From NCBI RefSeq assembly GCF_028769735.1, contig NC_088194.1, forward strand, positions 566,319 to 630,318: 64,000 nt of DNA, read 5' to 3'. The position numbers and the translations under genes are program-made. Below, piece by piece: positions 1 through 12,723 of this stretch (positions within the stretch are counted from its first letter, which is position 1; every line of letters starts with the position of its first letter). Source of the DNA: Zonotrichia leucophrys gambelii. Its lineage: Eukaryota; Chordata; Aves; Passeriformes; Passerellidae. The notes under the pieces were generated by a model, which did no database searches, was not told the origin of the DNA, and saw only the letters and a program-made list of their open reading frames with translations.

Positions 1-1290
1 CCATTACTCTGTCAAAAATACTTTCATTTTTCACAAGTGGAAGCTGCCACTTGTGCCATTACTCTATCAAAAATACTTTCATTTTTCACAAAAAAAGCTG
101 CCACTAGTGCCATTACTCTGGCAAAAACAATTTAATTTTTCCCAAGTGGAAGCTGCCACTTGTGGCAAAAACACTTCCATTTTTCCCAAGTGGAAGCTGC
201 CACTTGTGGCAAAAATCCTTTTGATTTTTCACAAGGGGAAGCTGCCACTTGTAGCATTACCCTATCAAAAATACTTGCATATTTCCCAAATGGGAGCTGC
301 CACTTGTGGCAAAAATACTTTGATTTTTCACAAGTGGAAGCTGCCACTTGTGCCACTACCCTGGCAAAAATACTTTCATTTTTCACAAGTGGAAGCTGCC
401 ACTTGTAGCATTACCCTGTCAAAAATACTTTCATTTTTTCCAGGTGGAAGCTGCCACTTGTGCCATTACTCTGTCAAAAATACTTGCATTTTTCCCAAAT
501 GGGACCTGCCACTTGTGGCAAAAATACTTTCATTTTTCACAAGTGAAAGCTGCCACTTGTGCCATTACTCTGGGAAAAATACTTTGATTTTTCACAAGTG
601 GAAGCTGCCACTTGTACCATTACCCTGTCAAAAATACTTTCATTTTTTCCAAGTGGAAGCTGCCACTTGTGCCATTACTCTGAAAAAATAACTTGCATTT
701 TTCCCAAGTGGAAGCTGCCACTTGTGCCATTACCTTCACAAAAATACTTTTATTTTTCACAAGTGAAATCTGCTACTTGTGCTATTACTCTATCAAACAA
801 TACTTTCATTTTTCACAAGTGGAAGCTGCCACTTGTGCCATTACTGTATCAAAAATACTTTCATTTTTCACAAGTGGAAGCTGCCACTTGTGCCATTACT
901 CTGGCACAAACACTTCCATTTTTCACAAGTGGAAACTGCCACTTGTGGCAAAAATACTTTTGATTTTTCACAAGGGGAAGCTGCCACTTGTAGCATTACC
1001 CTGTCAAAAATACTTTCATTTTTTCCAAGTGGAAGCTGCCACTTTGTAGCATTACTCTGTCAAAAATACTTGCATTTTTCCCAAATGGGAGCTGCCACTT
1101 GTGGCAAAAATACTTTGATTTTTCACAAGTGAAAGCTGCCACTTGTGCCATTACTCTGGGAAAAATACTTTCATTTTTCACAAGTGGAAGCTGCCACTTT
1201 GTAGCATCACCCTGGCAAAAATAATTTAATTTTTCAAAGTAGAAGCTCCCACTTTGTGGCGTTACTCTGGCAAAAATACTTCCATTTTTC
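1..1290. repeat. Minisatellite with near-palindromic core (55-bp and ~45-bp units)
   Basis: A tandem array starts at the first base of the window and runs to about 1290. The full unit is 55 bp: an AT-rich spacer (ccattactctgtcaaaaata) followed by a near-palindrome in which CAAGTGG and CCACTTG flank AAGCTG. A shorter form lacking the ccattactctgt part is interspersed, so two unit lengths alternate. About 24 copies are present and the left edge lies outside the window. Open frames across it are repeat artefacts. It probably lies in an ASH1L intron, because ASH1L exons follow on the + strand. Confidence 0.93.
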
Positions 1291-4200
1291 ACTGCTCTCT
1301 CTGCAGTGCTGGGAGTGACACACAATCAGAATTCTCACAGGCTGTTGATGAAGAAATATTAATTAGCACAGGGTTGTCCTGGCCAGGAGAGGATGATGCT
1401 GAGCCAACTGCTGGTAGTTAACATTTAGAAGTAAAGGCCAAAAAGCCTTTATTTTAGTGCAGAATGGGCATTAAAACATCCAGCTCGTTGCTCGTGTGTT
1501 CCCTAAAGCTTATCTCCTCTGAACTGTGCTCTGAATTCCTGAATCTCTCCAAGGCAGCCACACAATTCACCTCGCTGATTATGGTTTTTTAAATTTCATC
1601 CTACAGATAGAAGGTTAGAAAAAACCCTTTATCATTATCAGGAAACTGCTCTTGAATGAGTGAAACCAGCTGATAAGTTTGCTGGAGGGGAATAGGAGAG
1701 CTTTCAGGAAAATGGGGAATTTAGAAAAAGGTCAAAAAGCAGCGTATTCATGATCCCATCTGCAGGATTCTGGAATTTGCATTCAGTTCTCCTTGCTGGG
1801 TGTTGCTCTGCATTGTCTGTTCTGCCCAGAGTTCAGCCTTTGGGTTTCTCTTTTTTGACTTCAAGGGCTGTATCAGAACTTGCTTTTATATTTTCTGTTG
1901 AAATGGATGATGTTTTATCAGGGGCTTGTGGCATCTTCCAGGTGTTCAGAGCATTAAGATCATTTCTGTCACAAGCGTGTTCAATTTTCCTTGTGTGTCT
2001 CTGAGCTGATCTTGGTGACCTTAATTAGAGAAATGTCCCTCTGTGGGACATTGCTGAGCTCTGTGTGCCACCAGCAGGGGACAAAGGGACCAAACTGCAG
2101 CTTCAGGGCACCTCTGCAGGCCCAGGGAGCAGATGAAGCAAATTCCACCTCAAGGTGCTGAACAGAACATGCAGCTCCAGCAGGGGAAGGGGAAATCCTT
2201 GGGCTTGTTGATTTTCCCACCCTGAATCCTTTTTACTGTGCTGTGGGTGTATCAGGCAGCTTGGACTGTGGCAAAAACAGCTTTTTACTCCCTCTGGTGT
2301 CTACAGGGCCTCATAATTCCACATTCTCACAAAAGCATGCTCTGCAGCCCCTCAGTGTGTGTGGTTTATATTTTCCTGGGAGCTGTGCACTGAGTGCCTG
2401 CCCAGGAGGAGCTGCACCCTGAACTGCAGTTCCAAGCTTGAGAGCTGATGTTCTGGAGCAACAAGACTGAAAATGAGATGTGTGAGAAAGACCAAATCCC
2501 TCTCAGAGGGATCTCAGGGATGGTTGCAGAACTTGTTTCTTCATTTTTTGGCAGTTCTGCTGGAAGTTGTTGAGTGTTACGCCACTGCAAAAATTCCCTA
2601 ATAGCTAAACTCAGGAGATGATGCAAATAAAACAGATCTGATCCATTCCATCCCATGGAGCTCTGTCTTGGGTAGGAATTGATAGAATGGATCCTGGAAA
2701 ACCCACCTAGCCAGAAATTCTAACAAATCATCATCCCTGATGCACCAGCAACAAGTGCTCTGATTTTTCCTTGGAAACTTCATTTTTGAGGCAGAATATC
2801 AGTATAAACTGGAATTGAAATCAAGTTTCCTGATATTTACAGCAAGAGTTACATCTCCTTCTGAATGCTCCTTTTTCAGTCAGGCACAATGAATGCTGGA
2901 GAAGCTTTCTTCTCATGGGAGAGGTGGGGAAGAAGAGTTGAAAAAAGCTGGTTTAAAATTAGGTGGTTTAAAATGGAATGATTTTATTTACATTCTACTT
3001 GGGGCCAGTAGCTCCTCTCAGTATGTTCCTTGTATTCTAAAAGTCTTTTAAGGAACCCACCTCTCTAATTTCTTTAGAAATTACCCTTAAAGTTGTTTAA
3101 AGTTTTAGGCCAGATGGGAAGAAGACACCAAGCTCTGTGGTGTGGTCAGAATGCTGAGGGAAGGGATGGACAGGCTGGAGAGGTGGGACCACGTGAACAT
3201 CATGAAATTTAGGTTGGATTTATGGAAGAAATTTCTCTCTATGAGTCCTTAGGATCATCTTTTAAACTTAGACAAGATTGATAAATGAGATTATATGAAT
3301 GAAAATATAATGTGCTTCACTTTAATCCTGAATCTGGTTATAGCAAAAATGGGGTGTGGAAGACCCTGGGGCCATGTTGTGGTTCCCTGGCATTTTTTCC
3401 CAAACCTGCTAATTAACAACACCAATATCCATGGAAGGAAAACAGACATTACTGCACATACACAAAAACAGGGGAAAAAATAGGGAAAACAACTCCCAGG
3501 AATCATTGTCATTTAATGGAAACGTGAGAAAAATGTTCTAGCTGAGTCAAAAGGGCAAAGGGAGTGTCAGAAATTGTTATGCACAAAATAGCAGAGGGAT
3601 TGTGCCCTTCTGTAACCTCTGTCTGCCCTGCCTGCCCTGTGCTGCTCTGACATCCCACTGCCTGTAAAAACAAAGATAACAGAGATAATCTGATCTGGAT
3701 CATCTTTTCTGTGCACAGAGTCTGCCCAGGTGATTTGGAGGGTGAGTGATGAAGGTCTGTGAAATGTGGCTCAGGAAAGGTGCAAGGATGCAGAAATCAG
3801 GGAGCAAACAGAAATTAGCTGGCAACAGTTAAACTCTAGGAAGGATTTTTTCACAAAATCATGACTAGACTGTGGCAAGCCTTGGAGAGGTCAGAGTAGA
3901 AATGGTTCCAAAAAAGATTAGACAAATACTTGGAAGAAGGATTAATTCCCAAAGCCTTTGGCTCTGAAACAGAAAAGCAGCAGGGACAGCACAGGGAGGT
4001 TTTCCTTGGCTCTCTCCTCCTGCCAGCCAGAACATTCTGCTGTGTGACCTCTGCTCCTGCCCAGGGGAGCTTTTATGACTTGGGACCTCCCAGGTTTTGG
4101 TCATTTTGAGGTAAATAACAGAAAAAATGGAATCTCCTGCCAGCCCTGGAAGTGCTTAAGGGCAGGTGGGATGGAGCTCTGGGCAGCTTGGTCTGGTGGA

Positions 4201-4902
4201 AGATATCTCTGCACATGGCAGGGGGGTGGGTCTGGATGGTCTTTAAAATCCTTTCCAGCCCAGGTAATTTTGGGATTTCACAGGTCAGAGCAGAGAAATC
4301 AAGGAATTAATTCACTTACACGACAAAATGAATAAATTTAAGCTTAGGGTTTGTCCTTGGGAAACGCTTTTTGATTGCCGGCAGTGCCAGTTTGTTCAGT
4401 CCTTTTTGTATTCTCTTTACCTTTCCTGAGCTCTACATCTCATTGGAATTCTGCTGGAATAACCAAAGGCTTGGGGCTTCTCAGGACAGGATTTTCTTAA
4501 TAGTAACCTCCTCTCTAAGTATCTTCTCTCTCACAGATCTATTGCAGCCATCACTAATTCCTACACCTTTTCCTAGTCATGACTGACATGTTTACATATG
4601 CTGTGGTTTGTCATGGTTTTGATCACCATATCCTGTGGTTTGTCATGGTTTTGATCACCATATCCTGAGGTTTGTCATGGTTTTGATCCCTCACAGGTTG
4701 CTGTTTTCAGTCTGGCATGGAAAGCCGTGGCTATTTTTTCTGTTAAGCTGCAGTGAAAAACATCTGAGCGCTCTTGGCAGCTTGTGCAGCGCGTTCATGT
4801 CACTCCTTACAACCCAGCATTAGGTTGTGCTCATTTTACTGATTATTGCCTGTGGTTCTGAGGCCAGGCTGCTCACAGGTGTGTCCTTTGTGCCCTGGCC
4901 AG
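1291..4902 (+). other. ASH1L: ASH1L intronic DNA without recognised genes
   Basis: Mostly single-copy, AT-richer DNA before the first visible ASH1L exon. No coding exon was recognised; in particular no PHD-finger exon could be found, so that exon is presumably upstream of the window. Around 4600-4690 a short stretch (tgtggtttgtcatggttttgatcaccatatcc) is repeated three times. Scattered fragments at 3120-3280 and 4080-4290 (graded phrases such as ggtcattttgagg and ctttaaaatcctttccagccca) resemble degraded CR1 tails. Confidence 0.6.
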
Positions 4903-7900
4903 GTGACTGCGTGTACCTGATGAGGGACAGCCGCAGGACCCCCGACGGGCACCCGGTGCGGCAATCGTACCGCCTGCTGTCCCACATCAACCGCGACAAG
5001 CTCGACATCTTCCGCATCGAGAAGCTCTGGAAGAACGAGAAGTGAGTGCCAGCCAGCCTTGGAGTTGGAGCCATCCCACTGGCCTGCCTGCCAAAGAACA
5101 GGAATTGTGTGGCAGTCTCACCTTTAGGATGCAGGAATGAGCAAGGTGCAGGTGCAGAGGTTGGGAATTCCCAGCTGGAGCTGGTGCTCTGCAGCTGCAC
5201 AGTGGAAACGTGAGGTTGGAGGTTTAAGCAAAGGATCAGAGATAGAAATGGATGAATTTCCTCAGTGTTGAAACAGGCAGTGACAGCTGTGCTGTGCCCA
5301 TGGAAACCACACTGGAGTTGTGCTCCACAACTGCATGGTTGGAAACACTTGAAGGTTTAAGCACAGGGATCAGAGATGGAAATGGATGGATTTCCTCAGT
5401 GTTGGAGCAGGTGGATGCAGTGACAGCTGTGCTGTGCCCATGGAAACCATGCTGGAGTTGTGCTCCACAACTGCATGGTGGAAATCCATGAGGTTGGAGG
5501 TTTAATCAAAGGATCAGAGATGGAAATTGATGGATCTCTTCAGTGTTGGAACAGGCAGTGACAGCTGTGCTGTGCCCATGGAAACCACACTGTGGCTTGT
5601 GCTCAACAACTGCATGGTGCAAATCCATGAGGTTGGAGGTTTAATCAAATGATCAGAGATGGAACTGGATGGATTTCCTCAGTGTTGGAACAGGCTGTAG
5701 GTGCAGTGACAGCTGTGCTGTGCCCATGGAAACCATGCTGGAGTTGTGCTCTGCAGCTGCATGGTTGGAAGTATGTGAGGTTGGAGGTTTAATCAAAGGA
5801 TCAGAGATGGAAATGGATGAATTTCCTCAGTGTTGGAACAGGCAGTGACAGCTGTGCTGGCCAGTCACAGTCTGCTGTGCCCATGGAAACCACACTGGAG
5901 TTGTGCTCCACAACTGCATGGTGCAAATCCATGAGGTTGGAGGTTTAATCAAAGGATCAGAGATGGAAATGGATGGATTTCCTCAGTGTTGGAACAGGCT
6001 GTAGGTGCAGTGACAGCTGTGCTGTGCCCATGGAAACCATGCTGGAGTTGTGCTCCACAACTGCATGGTGGAAATCCATGAGGTTGGAGGTTTAATCAGA
6101 GGATCAGAGATAGAAATGGATGGGTTTCCTCAGTGTTGGAGCAGGGTGTAGGTGCAGTGACAGCTGTGCTGTGCCCTGGCCACTCACTCTGCTGTGCCCA
6201 TGGAAACCCCACTGGAGTTGTGCTCCACAACTGCATGGTTGGAAACACTTGAAGGTTTAAGCACAGGGATCAGAGATAGAAATGGATGGATTTTCTCAGT
6301 GTTGGAACAGGTGGATGCAGTGACAGCTGTGCTGTGCCCATGGAAATCATGCTGGAGCTGGTGCTCTGCAGCTGCATGGTGGAAATCCATGAGGTTGGAG
6401 GTTTAAGCAAAGGATCAGAGATGGAAATGGATGGGTTTCCTCAATGTTGGAGCAGGCTGTGGATGCAGTGACAGCTGTGCTGTGCTCTGATCAGTCACAG
6501 TCTGCTGTGCCCATGGAAACCACACTGGAGTTGTGCTCCACAACTGCATGGTTGGAAATACATGAGGTTGGAGGTTTAATCAAAAGATCAGAGATGGAAA
6601 TGGATGGATTTCCTCAGTGTTGGAGCAGGTGGATGCAGTGACAGCTGTGCTGTGCCCATGGAAACCATGCTGGAGTTGTGCTCCACAACTGCATGGTGGA
6701 AATACATGAGGTTGGAGATTTAATCAAAAGATCAGAGATAGAAATGGAGGGATTTCCTCAGTGTTGGAGCAGATTGTGGATGCAGTGACAGCTGTGCTGT
6801 GCTCTGATCAGTCACAGTCTGCTGTGCCCATGGAAAACACACTGGAGTTGTGCTCTGCAGCTGCACAGTGGAAACGTGAGGTTGGAGGTTTAAGCAAAGG
6901 ATCAGAGATGGAAATGGATGAATTTTCTCAGTGTTGGAACAGGCAGTGACAGCTGTGCTGTGCCCATGGAAACCACACTGGAGTTGTGCTCCACAACTGC
7001 ATGGTTGGAAACACTTGAAGGTTTAAGCACAGGGATCAGAGATAGAAATGGATGGATTTCCTCAGTGTTGGAACAGGCAGTGACAGCTGTGCTGTGCCCA
7101 TGGAAATCATGCTGGAGCTGGTGCTCTGCAGCTGCATGGTTGGGAACACTTGAGGTTGGAGGTTTAATCAAAGGATCAGAGATAGAAATGAATGGATCTC
7201 CTCAGTGTTGGAGCAGGCTGTGGATGCAGTGACAGCTGTGCTGTGCCATGGCCACTCACTCTGCTGTGCCCATGGAACCACACTGGGACGGTTTCCCCTC
7301 ACTGCAGGCAGGCAGTGGAACATGGAATTTGTGTGACTCTGCTGTTCAAGTGCAAGAGAGGGAACTCAGAGCAAAGCAGGGGATGGAGTGAGCTGTGTCC
7401 TGGGCTGATGGGTGTTTGTGTCCCCTCTGCCCCCTCAGGGAGGAGCGCTTTGCCTTTGGCCACCACTATTTCCGTCCGCACGAAACGCACCATTCCCCGT
7501 CTCGCAAGTTCTACCACAACGAGCTCTTCCGGGTGCCCCTGTATGAAATCATCCCCTTGGAGGCCGTGGTGGGCACCTGCTGTGTGCTAGACCTCTACAC
7601 CTACTGCAAAGGTGGGAATTAAACACATCCCTGAGCATTTGGGCACTGAGCTGTGGTGGTTTAACCCCTGCTGGAAGCTCAGCACTACCCAGCCACTCGC
7701 TGGGATGGGAGGGAACTGGAAAAAGTTGAACCCAAGGGGTTGGGATAAAAACAGTTTAATGGTTGAAATAAATTAAAATATTGTAGTAATAATAATGATA
7801 GCAATAGTAGTAATGGAAAGGGAGGTTACAGAGAGAGAGAGAGAGGTGTCCAGTATCTGAAGGGGATAGAAGGAAGGTGGAGAGAGACTCTTAATCATGA

Positions 7901-10900
7901 CAGGACAAGAGGGAATGGCTTCAACCTGAAAAAGAGGCAATTTAGGTTGGATACACAGAGGAAATTCTTGCCTGTGAGGGTGGGCAGGCCCTAGCACAGG
8001 TTGCACAAAGCTGTGGCTGCCCCTGGATCCCTGGCAGTGTCCAAGCCAGGCTGGATGGGGATGGAGCAACCTGGGATAATGGAAGGTGTCCCTGCCCATG
8101 GCAGGGTGGAATGGGAGGAGATTTAAGGTCCCTCCCAGCCCAAAGCACTCCATGATTCTGTGAATAAACCCCAGGGAGCACAAGTGATGCCCAGTGCAGC
8201 CACTCCCAGCACAAATTGGGGATCCCAGCCACCCCCACTGGGCTGGACACTCCGTGGTGTGGAACACCCTGGGGTCAGCAGGGCCAGCACAGGGACACTC
8301 TGTGGTGTGGAGCACCCTGGGGTCAGCAGGGCCAGCACAGGGACACTCCCTGGTGTGGAACACCCTGGGGTCAGCAGGGCCAGCCTGGGGTCAGCAGGGC
8401 CAGCACAGGGACACTCCCTGGTGTGGAACACCCTGGGGTCAGCAGGGCCAGCACAGGGACAGTCCATGGTGTGGAACACCCTGGGGCTAGCACAGGGACA
8501 CTGTGGTGTGGAACATCCTGGGGTCAGCAGGGCCAGCACAGGGACACTCTGTGGTGTGGAACACCCTGGGTCAGCAGGGCAGCACAGGGACACTCTGTGG
8601 TGTGGAACACCCTGGGGTCAGCAGGGCCAGCACAGGGACACTGTGGTGTGGAACACCCTGGGGTCAGCAGGGCCAGCACAGGGACACTGTGGTGTGGAAC
8701 ACCCTGGGGTCAGCAGGGCCAGCACAGGGACACTGTGGTGTGGAACACCCTGGGGTCAGCAGGGCCAGCACAGGGACACTGTGTGGTGTGGAACACCCTG
8801 GGGTCAGCAGGGCCAGCACAGGGACACTCCCTGGTGTGGAACACCCTGGGGTCAGCAGGGCCAGCACAGGGACACTCCATGGTGTGGAACATCCTGGGGT
8901 CAGCAGGGCCAGCACAGGGACACTCCCTGGTGTGGAACATCCTGGGGTCAGCAGGGCCAGCACAGGGACACTCCATGGTGTGGAACACCCTGGGGTCAGC
9001 AGGGCAGCACAGGGACACTCCATGGTGTGGAACACCCTGGGATCAGCAGGGCCAGCACAGGGACCCTCCGTGGTGTGGAACACCCTGGGGTCAGCAGGGC
9101 CAGCACAGGGACACTCTGTGGTGTGGAACACCCTGGGGTCAGCAGGGCCAGCACAGGGACACTCCCTGGTGTGGAACACCCTGGGGTCAGCAGGGCCAGC
9201 ACAGGGACACTCCCTGGTGTGGAACACCCTGGGATGATCCTCCCCAGAGCAGGGGACCCTGGAGGGTGCTGGGCTGAGGGTGAGCACTGCTGGGCACCAG
9301 CCAACACCATCCTTACCCTCAACAGGCACTGGGACAAATCCACTCTGTTCTGGAAGCAGGGACATGCCCTGGAGCAGTTGCTGCTGTCCAAAGGCTGTGG
9401 GGGCGTTTGTGTGGCTCAGAGCTGGCCAAAAGCTGAGGCTTTGCCCTGGGACAGGGATTCCTGTTTGAAGAGGGAAGAGAAAATGCTGTCAGTTGATATT
9501 TGTGTCTGTGAAAGTTTGGGAAGTGTTTGATCAGAGTATGCAGGTTCTCCCCTCAAAGTGACCCTGCTGTGGTTCTGAGTGAGAGAGCAGAGACACTCTG
9601 ACAGCTCACTCCCAGTGTGATAAACCACATTTCCCCCTCAGTCCATGACTGTTTTCTCCTTGTTCTGGTGCCAGGGAGGCCGAAGGGCGTGAAGGAGCAG
9701 GATGTTTACATCTGTGATTACCGCCTGGATAAATCTGCTCACCTCTTCTACAAGATCCACCGCAACCGCTACCCCGTGTGCACCAAGCCCTACGCCTTCG
9801 ACCACTTCCCCAAGAAACTCACGCCCAAGAGGGATTTCTCTGTGAGTGGCTCTGCTGTCAGCCTCCTCACCTGGTTTTGGGAGGCTGGATGGAGCTCTGG
9901 AAAGCTCCTGAGTGTTGATAAATGAAGCTTGGTCAGGCAGAGGGAGCTGATGCTTTAGGTGGGAGTCGGGCTCTGCTCCCAAGGAACAACGGTCAGGAAG
10001 AGAGGAAAAGGCCTCAAGTTGTGCCATGAGAGGCTCAGGTTGGACATCAGGAGGAGTTTCCTCATGGAAAGGCCTTGGCAGGGAGGTTTGGAGTCCCCAT
10101 CCAAACTTCCCTCCAAACCCAGAGAGTTTTGGGGTCCCCATCCAAACCTCCCTTCAGACCCAGAGAGTTTGGGATCCCCATCCAAACCTCCCTTCAAATC
10201 CAGAGTTTTGGGATCCCCATCCAAACCTCCCTTCAAACCCAGAGAGTTTTGGGTCCCCATCCAAACCTCCCATCCAAATCCAGCAAAGTTTGGGGTCCCC
10301 TTCCAAACCCAGAGAGTTTTAGGGTCCCCATCCCTGGAGGTGCCCTCAGAGCTCTGGGCTGGGGACAGGGTGGGGATGGGGCACAGTTTGGACTGGATGC
10401 TCCGGGAGGGCTTTTCCAACCTCAGTCATTCCAGATTCTGTGAGTTTGCACAGCCTGGGGAAAGGCTGGCTGGAAAGCAAGCTTGGAAATAAACCTGGGT
10501 GTAGCAGAACGTGCAGTTGGGAGGCAGAGAGGTGCTCAAGGGGTGGTGATGGTGAGCTCAGAGACTCAGAGGTAGCAAATCTGCAAACCTGCAAGTGAGC
10601 TCTGCTCTTCCTGGAGCAGAGGTTTTTGTAGTGGCTTTGGAGAAGGTTCCAGATTCATGCTGTGCAGAAAGCAAAGATTATTTTTATCATGATGGTCTGT
10701 GGCTTGAAATTTATGTAGAAGATGTGAAGAATCAGACAAGTCTGGCTCTAATTTATCTCATTACGTGATTGTGCCTCCTCCTGAGAGGTCTCTTTGAGGT
10801 ACACCAGCATTTCCAGAGTGTCCTGCATTGGCTTTCCGAGTATTTGACAGAGCAGCACTTCCTTCCACCGTGAATTTGATTTGGTTTTGATCATAACCTT

Positions 10901-12723
10901 TATTGTTCTTGCAGCCTCATTATGTGCCAGACAACTACAAGAGGAACGGAGGCAGGTGAGTCTCCCCTCCAGATTGTTGAGAGGAGATGAAATCATGTTG
11001 TTTGTTTGCTGTGCCCATTCTCCTCCTGCCCCTTTCCCCTGGGTGCTATGGAAATAAGAAGTTTAAATTATTGAAAGCTCTCTAAAACTTTCAGAGAGAT
11101 AAAAGGGAACAAGTGAGGAAGGATAGGCATTAATAATAATGTACATCAGGAAAAGAAAGGAGCCATTTGACAGTCAGGAAAAAGCAGCTGAGTGAGGAGA
11201 TGCTCAAAAGAGGAGGCTTCAGAGCCCAGGTCTGGGAGAGCCTGCAAGAGCATCCCACTAAGGGCTGGGCCAAAGTGGTTTTGGAGGTAAAATCTTTTGG
11301 AACTGAAAATAAAAATCCATTTGTTTTTCAGAGCTGCGTTTGGTGCGGTGCAGATAAAGCTGCTGGGTTTGGTGGGATGTAACATTGGGGGGTGTGAGTG
11401 CAGGGATGGAGGGAAGAAATTGAGTTCCAGAGATCCCCAGCCCATGGATGAGTCCTGGACTCGTTGAAAATTGTCCTTTCAGGTGAAAAACTTCTCTTTA
11501 AACCCCTTTTTTCCCCGCAAGGTCATCCTGGAAATCGGATCGCTCGAAACCACAGATGAAAGACTTAAACCAAGAGGAGGATTCGCTGCCGCTGATGGAG
11601 GAGGTGCTGGGGGGCCCTGAGCAGGCTCCAGGGGAGCTGCCCAGCCCCGAGGAGCCCCACAAGGAGCCCGTGGCCAGCGAGGGCTGCGAGGCCGACAAGA
11701 AAGGGGACGAGAGCCCCTCGGACACGAGGCCGCTCTGCAGCCCCGAGGAGCGGCGGCACCTCCAGAGGGAGAGGCTCAACCAGATCCTGCTCAACCTCCT
11801 CGAGAAAATCCCAGGGAAAAACGGTGAGGGTTCAAGCTCTGCTTGCACAGCCCCTGCGTCTCCTGCAGCTCTGGGGTCGCTTGGCTGAGCTGTGTTGATA
11901 AAATGAGTGGTTTTGTGTGAATTTCTTGCTGGTGGGCATTAGGAAAGTCAGTTTTCTTTGTAGCCACGTTTTCCTTTGCAACAGAAATCCACTAAATCCA
12001 AGTGAAATTTCTTACAACTATGACACTGTTTTGTGTCATATTTTTAGGGGTTTTTTTGTATAATATTTTTAATAACTACAAAACCTTCCCATAAACTAAT
12101 TCCCCCCCTATCATTCCTTATCTACAAATAGATATACTTAACAGACAGGCCAGGAAAGACTGAGAGGAGTTTGGAAAGTCTCTTTTGACCTTTCATGAGC
12201 TTTCCTTTGGTTCTGAGTGCCTGCTGGAGGTGTTCTCTGAGCTGTGGGATGAGGGGACACTGGTGAAGTGTGACCCTGCTTTTAAATTAAAAGCCAGAAT
12301 GAGCCCTGTCCAGTCTGTCCAATGCCACACAGTCATGGACTGATGCTTCATTTGGGTTGGGAGGATTTCTGGTCCAGCCATATCTCAGGGCTTGGGTCAC
12401 TCAGCACCTTGTCCAGGCCTGGTTTGGATTCATCCTTGAAAGAACCAGGAATAAAGAATCAGGAATTTTGTGTTTGGGCAGCGCTGGGAGGCAGCGCTCA
12501 GCGCTGTGCTCCGGGCATCACTCCCAGGTTGGATTCACCATCCTGGAGGGCTTTTCCCAGCTCAGTGACGCTGCAGGGACTGAGCTGGAGGGCAGCTTGC
12601 AAAGTCTCTTTTGTGCTGTGCTCTGTTGCAGCCATCGATGTCACGTACCTGCTGGAGGAGGGCTCGGGCCGGAAGCTGCGGCGCCGCACGCTGACCATGG
12701 CCGAGAGCAGCTTCAGGAAGTGA
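4903..12723 (+). CDS. ASH1L: ASH1L C-terminal part (BAH domain and tail), 3' six coding exons
   Basis: ASH1L is a large nuclear SET-domain methyltransferase that places H3K36me2 at active genes. Only the last ~303 residues are in the window. Coding exons read from splice sites and phase: 4903-5041, 7439-7611, 9675-9841, 10915-10955, 11522-11823, 12632-12723 (stop TGA 12721-12723). The first three exons encode the BAH domain: [20 protein letters not shown], then [20 protein letters not shown], then [20 protein letters not shown]. These are nearly identical to the mammalian protein as I remember it. Next come a short basic exon ([13 protein letters not shown]), an acidic variable stretch, and the conserved end [19 protein letters not shown] / [20 protein letters not shown]. 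Exon 4903 begins in phase 1, so upstream exons are required. The SET, bromo and PHD domains lie outside the window. Introns between these exons carry arrays of 0.25-2 kb. Confidence 0.96.
5130..7265. repeat. Tandem array, ~135-150-bp unit, in an ASH1L intron
   Basis: About fourteen diverged copies of a unit containing ggaggtttaatcaaaggatc, cctcagtgttggaacaggc, gtgacagctgtgctgtgccc and ctccacaactgcatggtgg. Unit length varies because of optional insertions (for example the ggatgca and ctctgatcagtcacagt segments). It fills the intron between the exons ending at 5041 and starting at 7439. The short ORFs across it are repeat artefacts. Confidence 0.9.
7650..7850 (+). mobile_element. LTR-like fragment of an avian endogenous retrovirus
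   Basis: The stretch beginning tgtggtggtttaacccctgc and continuing with agccactcgctgggatggga and gataaaaacagtttaatgg resembles the start of a common passerine ERV LTR as I remember it. It ends in an AT-rich run and a (GA)n tract around 7830-7845, where a CR1 tail starts. No coding parts and no second LTR were seen. The assignment rests on memory, not on a search. Confidence 0.5.
7855..8165 (+). mobile_element. CR1 LINE 3' end
   Basis: Shows the diagnostic order of a truncated avian CR1: gacaggacaagagggaatgg, tttaggttggatacacagag, cctgtgagggtgggcaggcc, cctggatccctggcagtgtc, ggtgtccctgcccatggcag and the terminal ccatgattctgtga. Strongly 5'-truncated, as is usual for CR1. It lies in the ASH1L intron between exons 7439-7611 and 9675-9841. 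Confidence 0.85.
8240..9240. repeat. 48-bp minisatellite, ~21 copies, in an ASH1L intron
   Basis: Unit cagggacactccctggtgtg / gaacaccctggggtcagcag / ggccagca, 48 bp, in a highly homogeneous array. A few units are shortened, at about 8370-8400, 8480-8510 and 8570. Since 48 is a multiple of 3 and the unit has no stop in several frames, it produces long overlapping ORFs on both strands (up to 456 codons), none of which has the features of a gene. Confidence 0.95.
9985..10445 (+). mobile_element. CR1 fragment interrupted by an internal minisatellite
   Basis: The flanks read as one CR1 tail: aggcctcaagttgtgccatg, ctcaggttggacatcaggag before the array, and tccctggaggtgccctcaga, gggcttttccaacctcagtc, ccagattctgtgag after it. 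Between them (10080-10335) a ~40-bp unit, ccccatccaaacctccc plus aaacccagagagttttgggg, is repeated about seven times. The array therefore sits inside the element. Confidence 0.75.

Noticed and set aside
1..1290. CRISPR-like array
   Set aside because: Units are contiguous and diverged, there are no unique spacers, and the genome is vertebrate.
8160..9530. 456-codon + strand ORF
   Set aside because: It is the 48-bp minisatellite read through; no splice signals, domains or non-repeat core.
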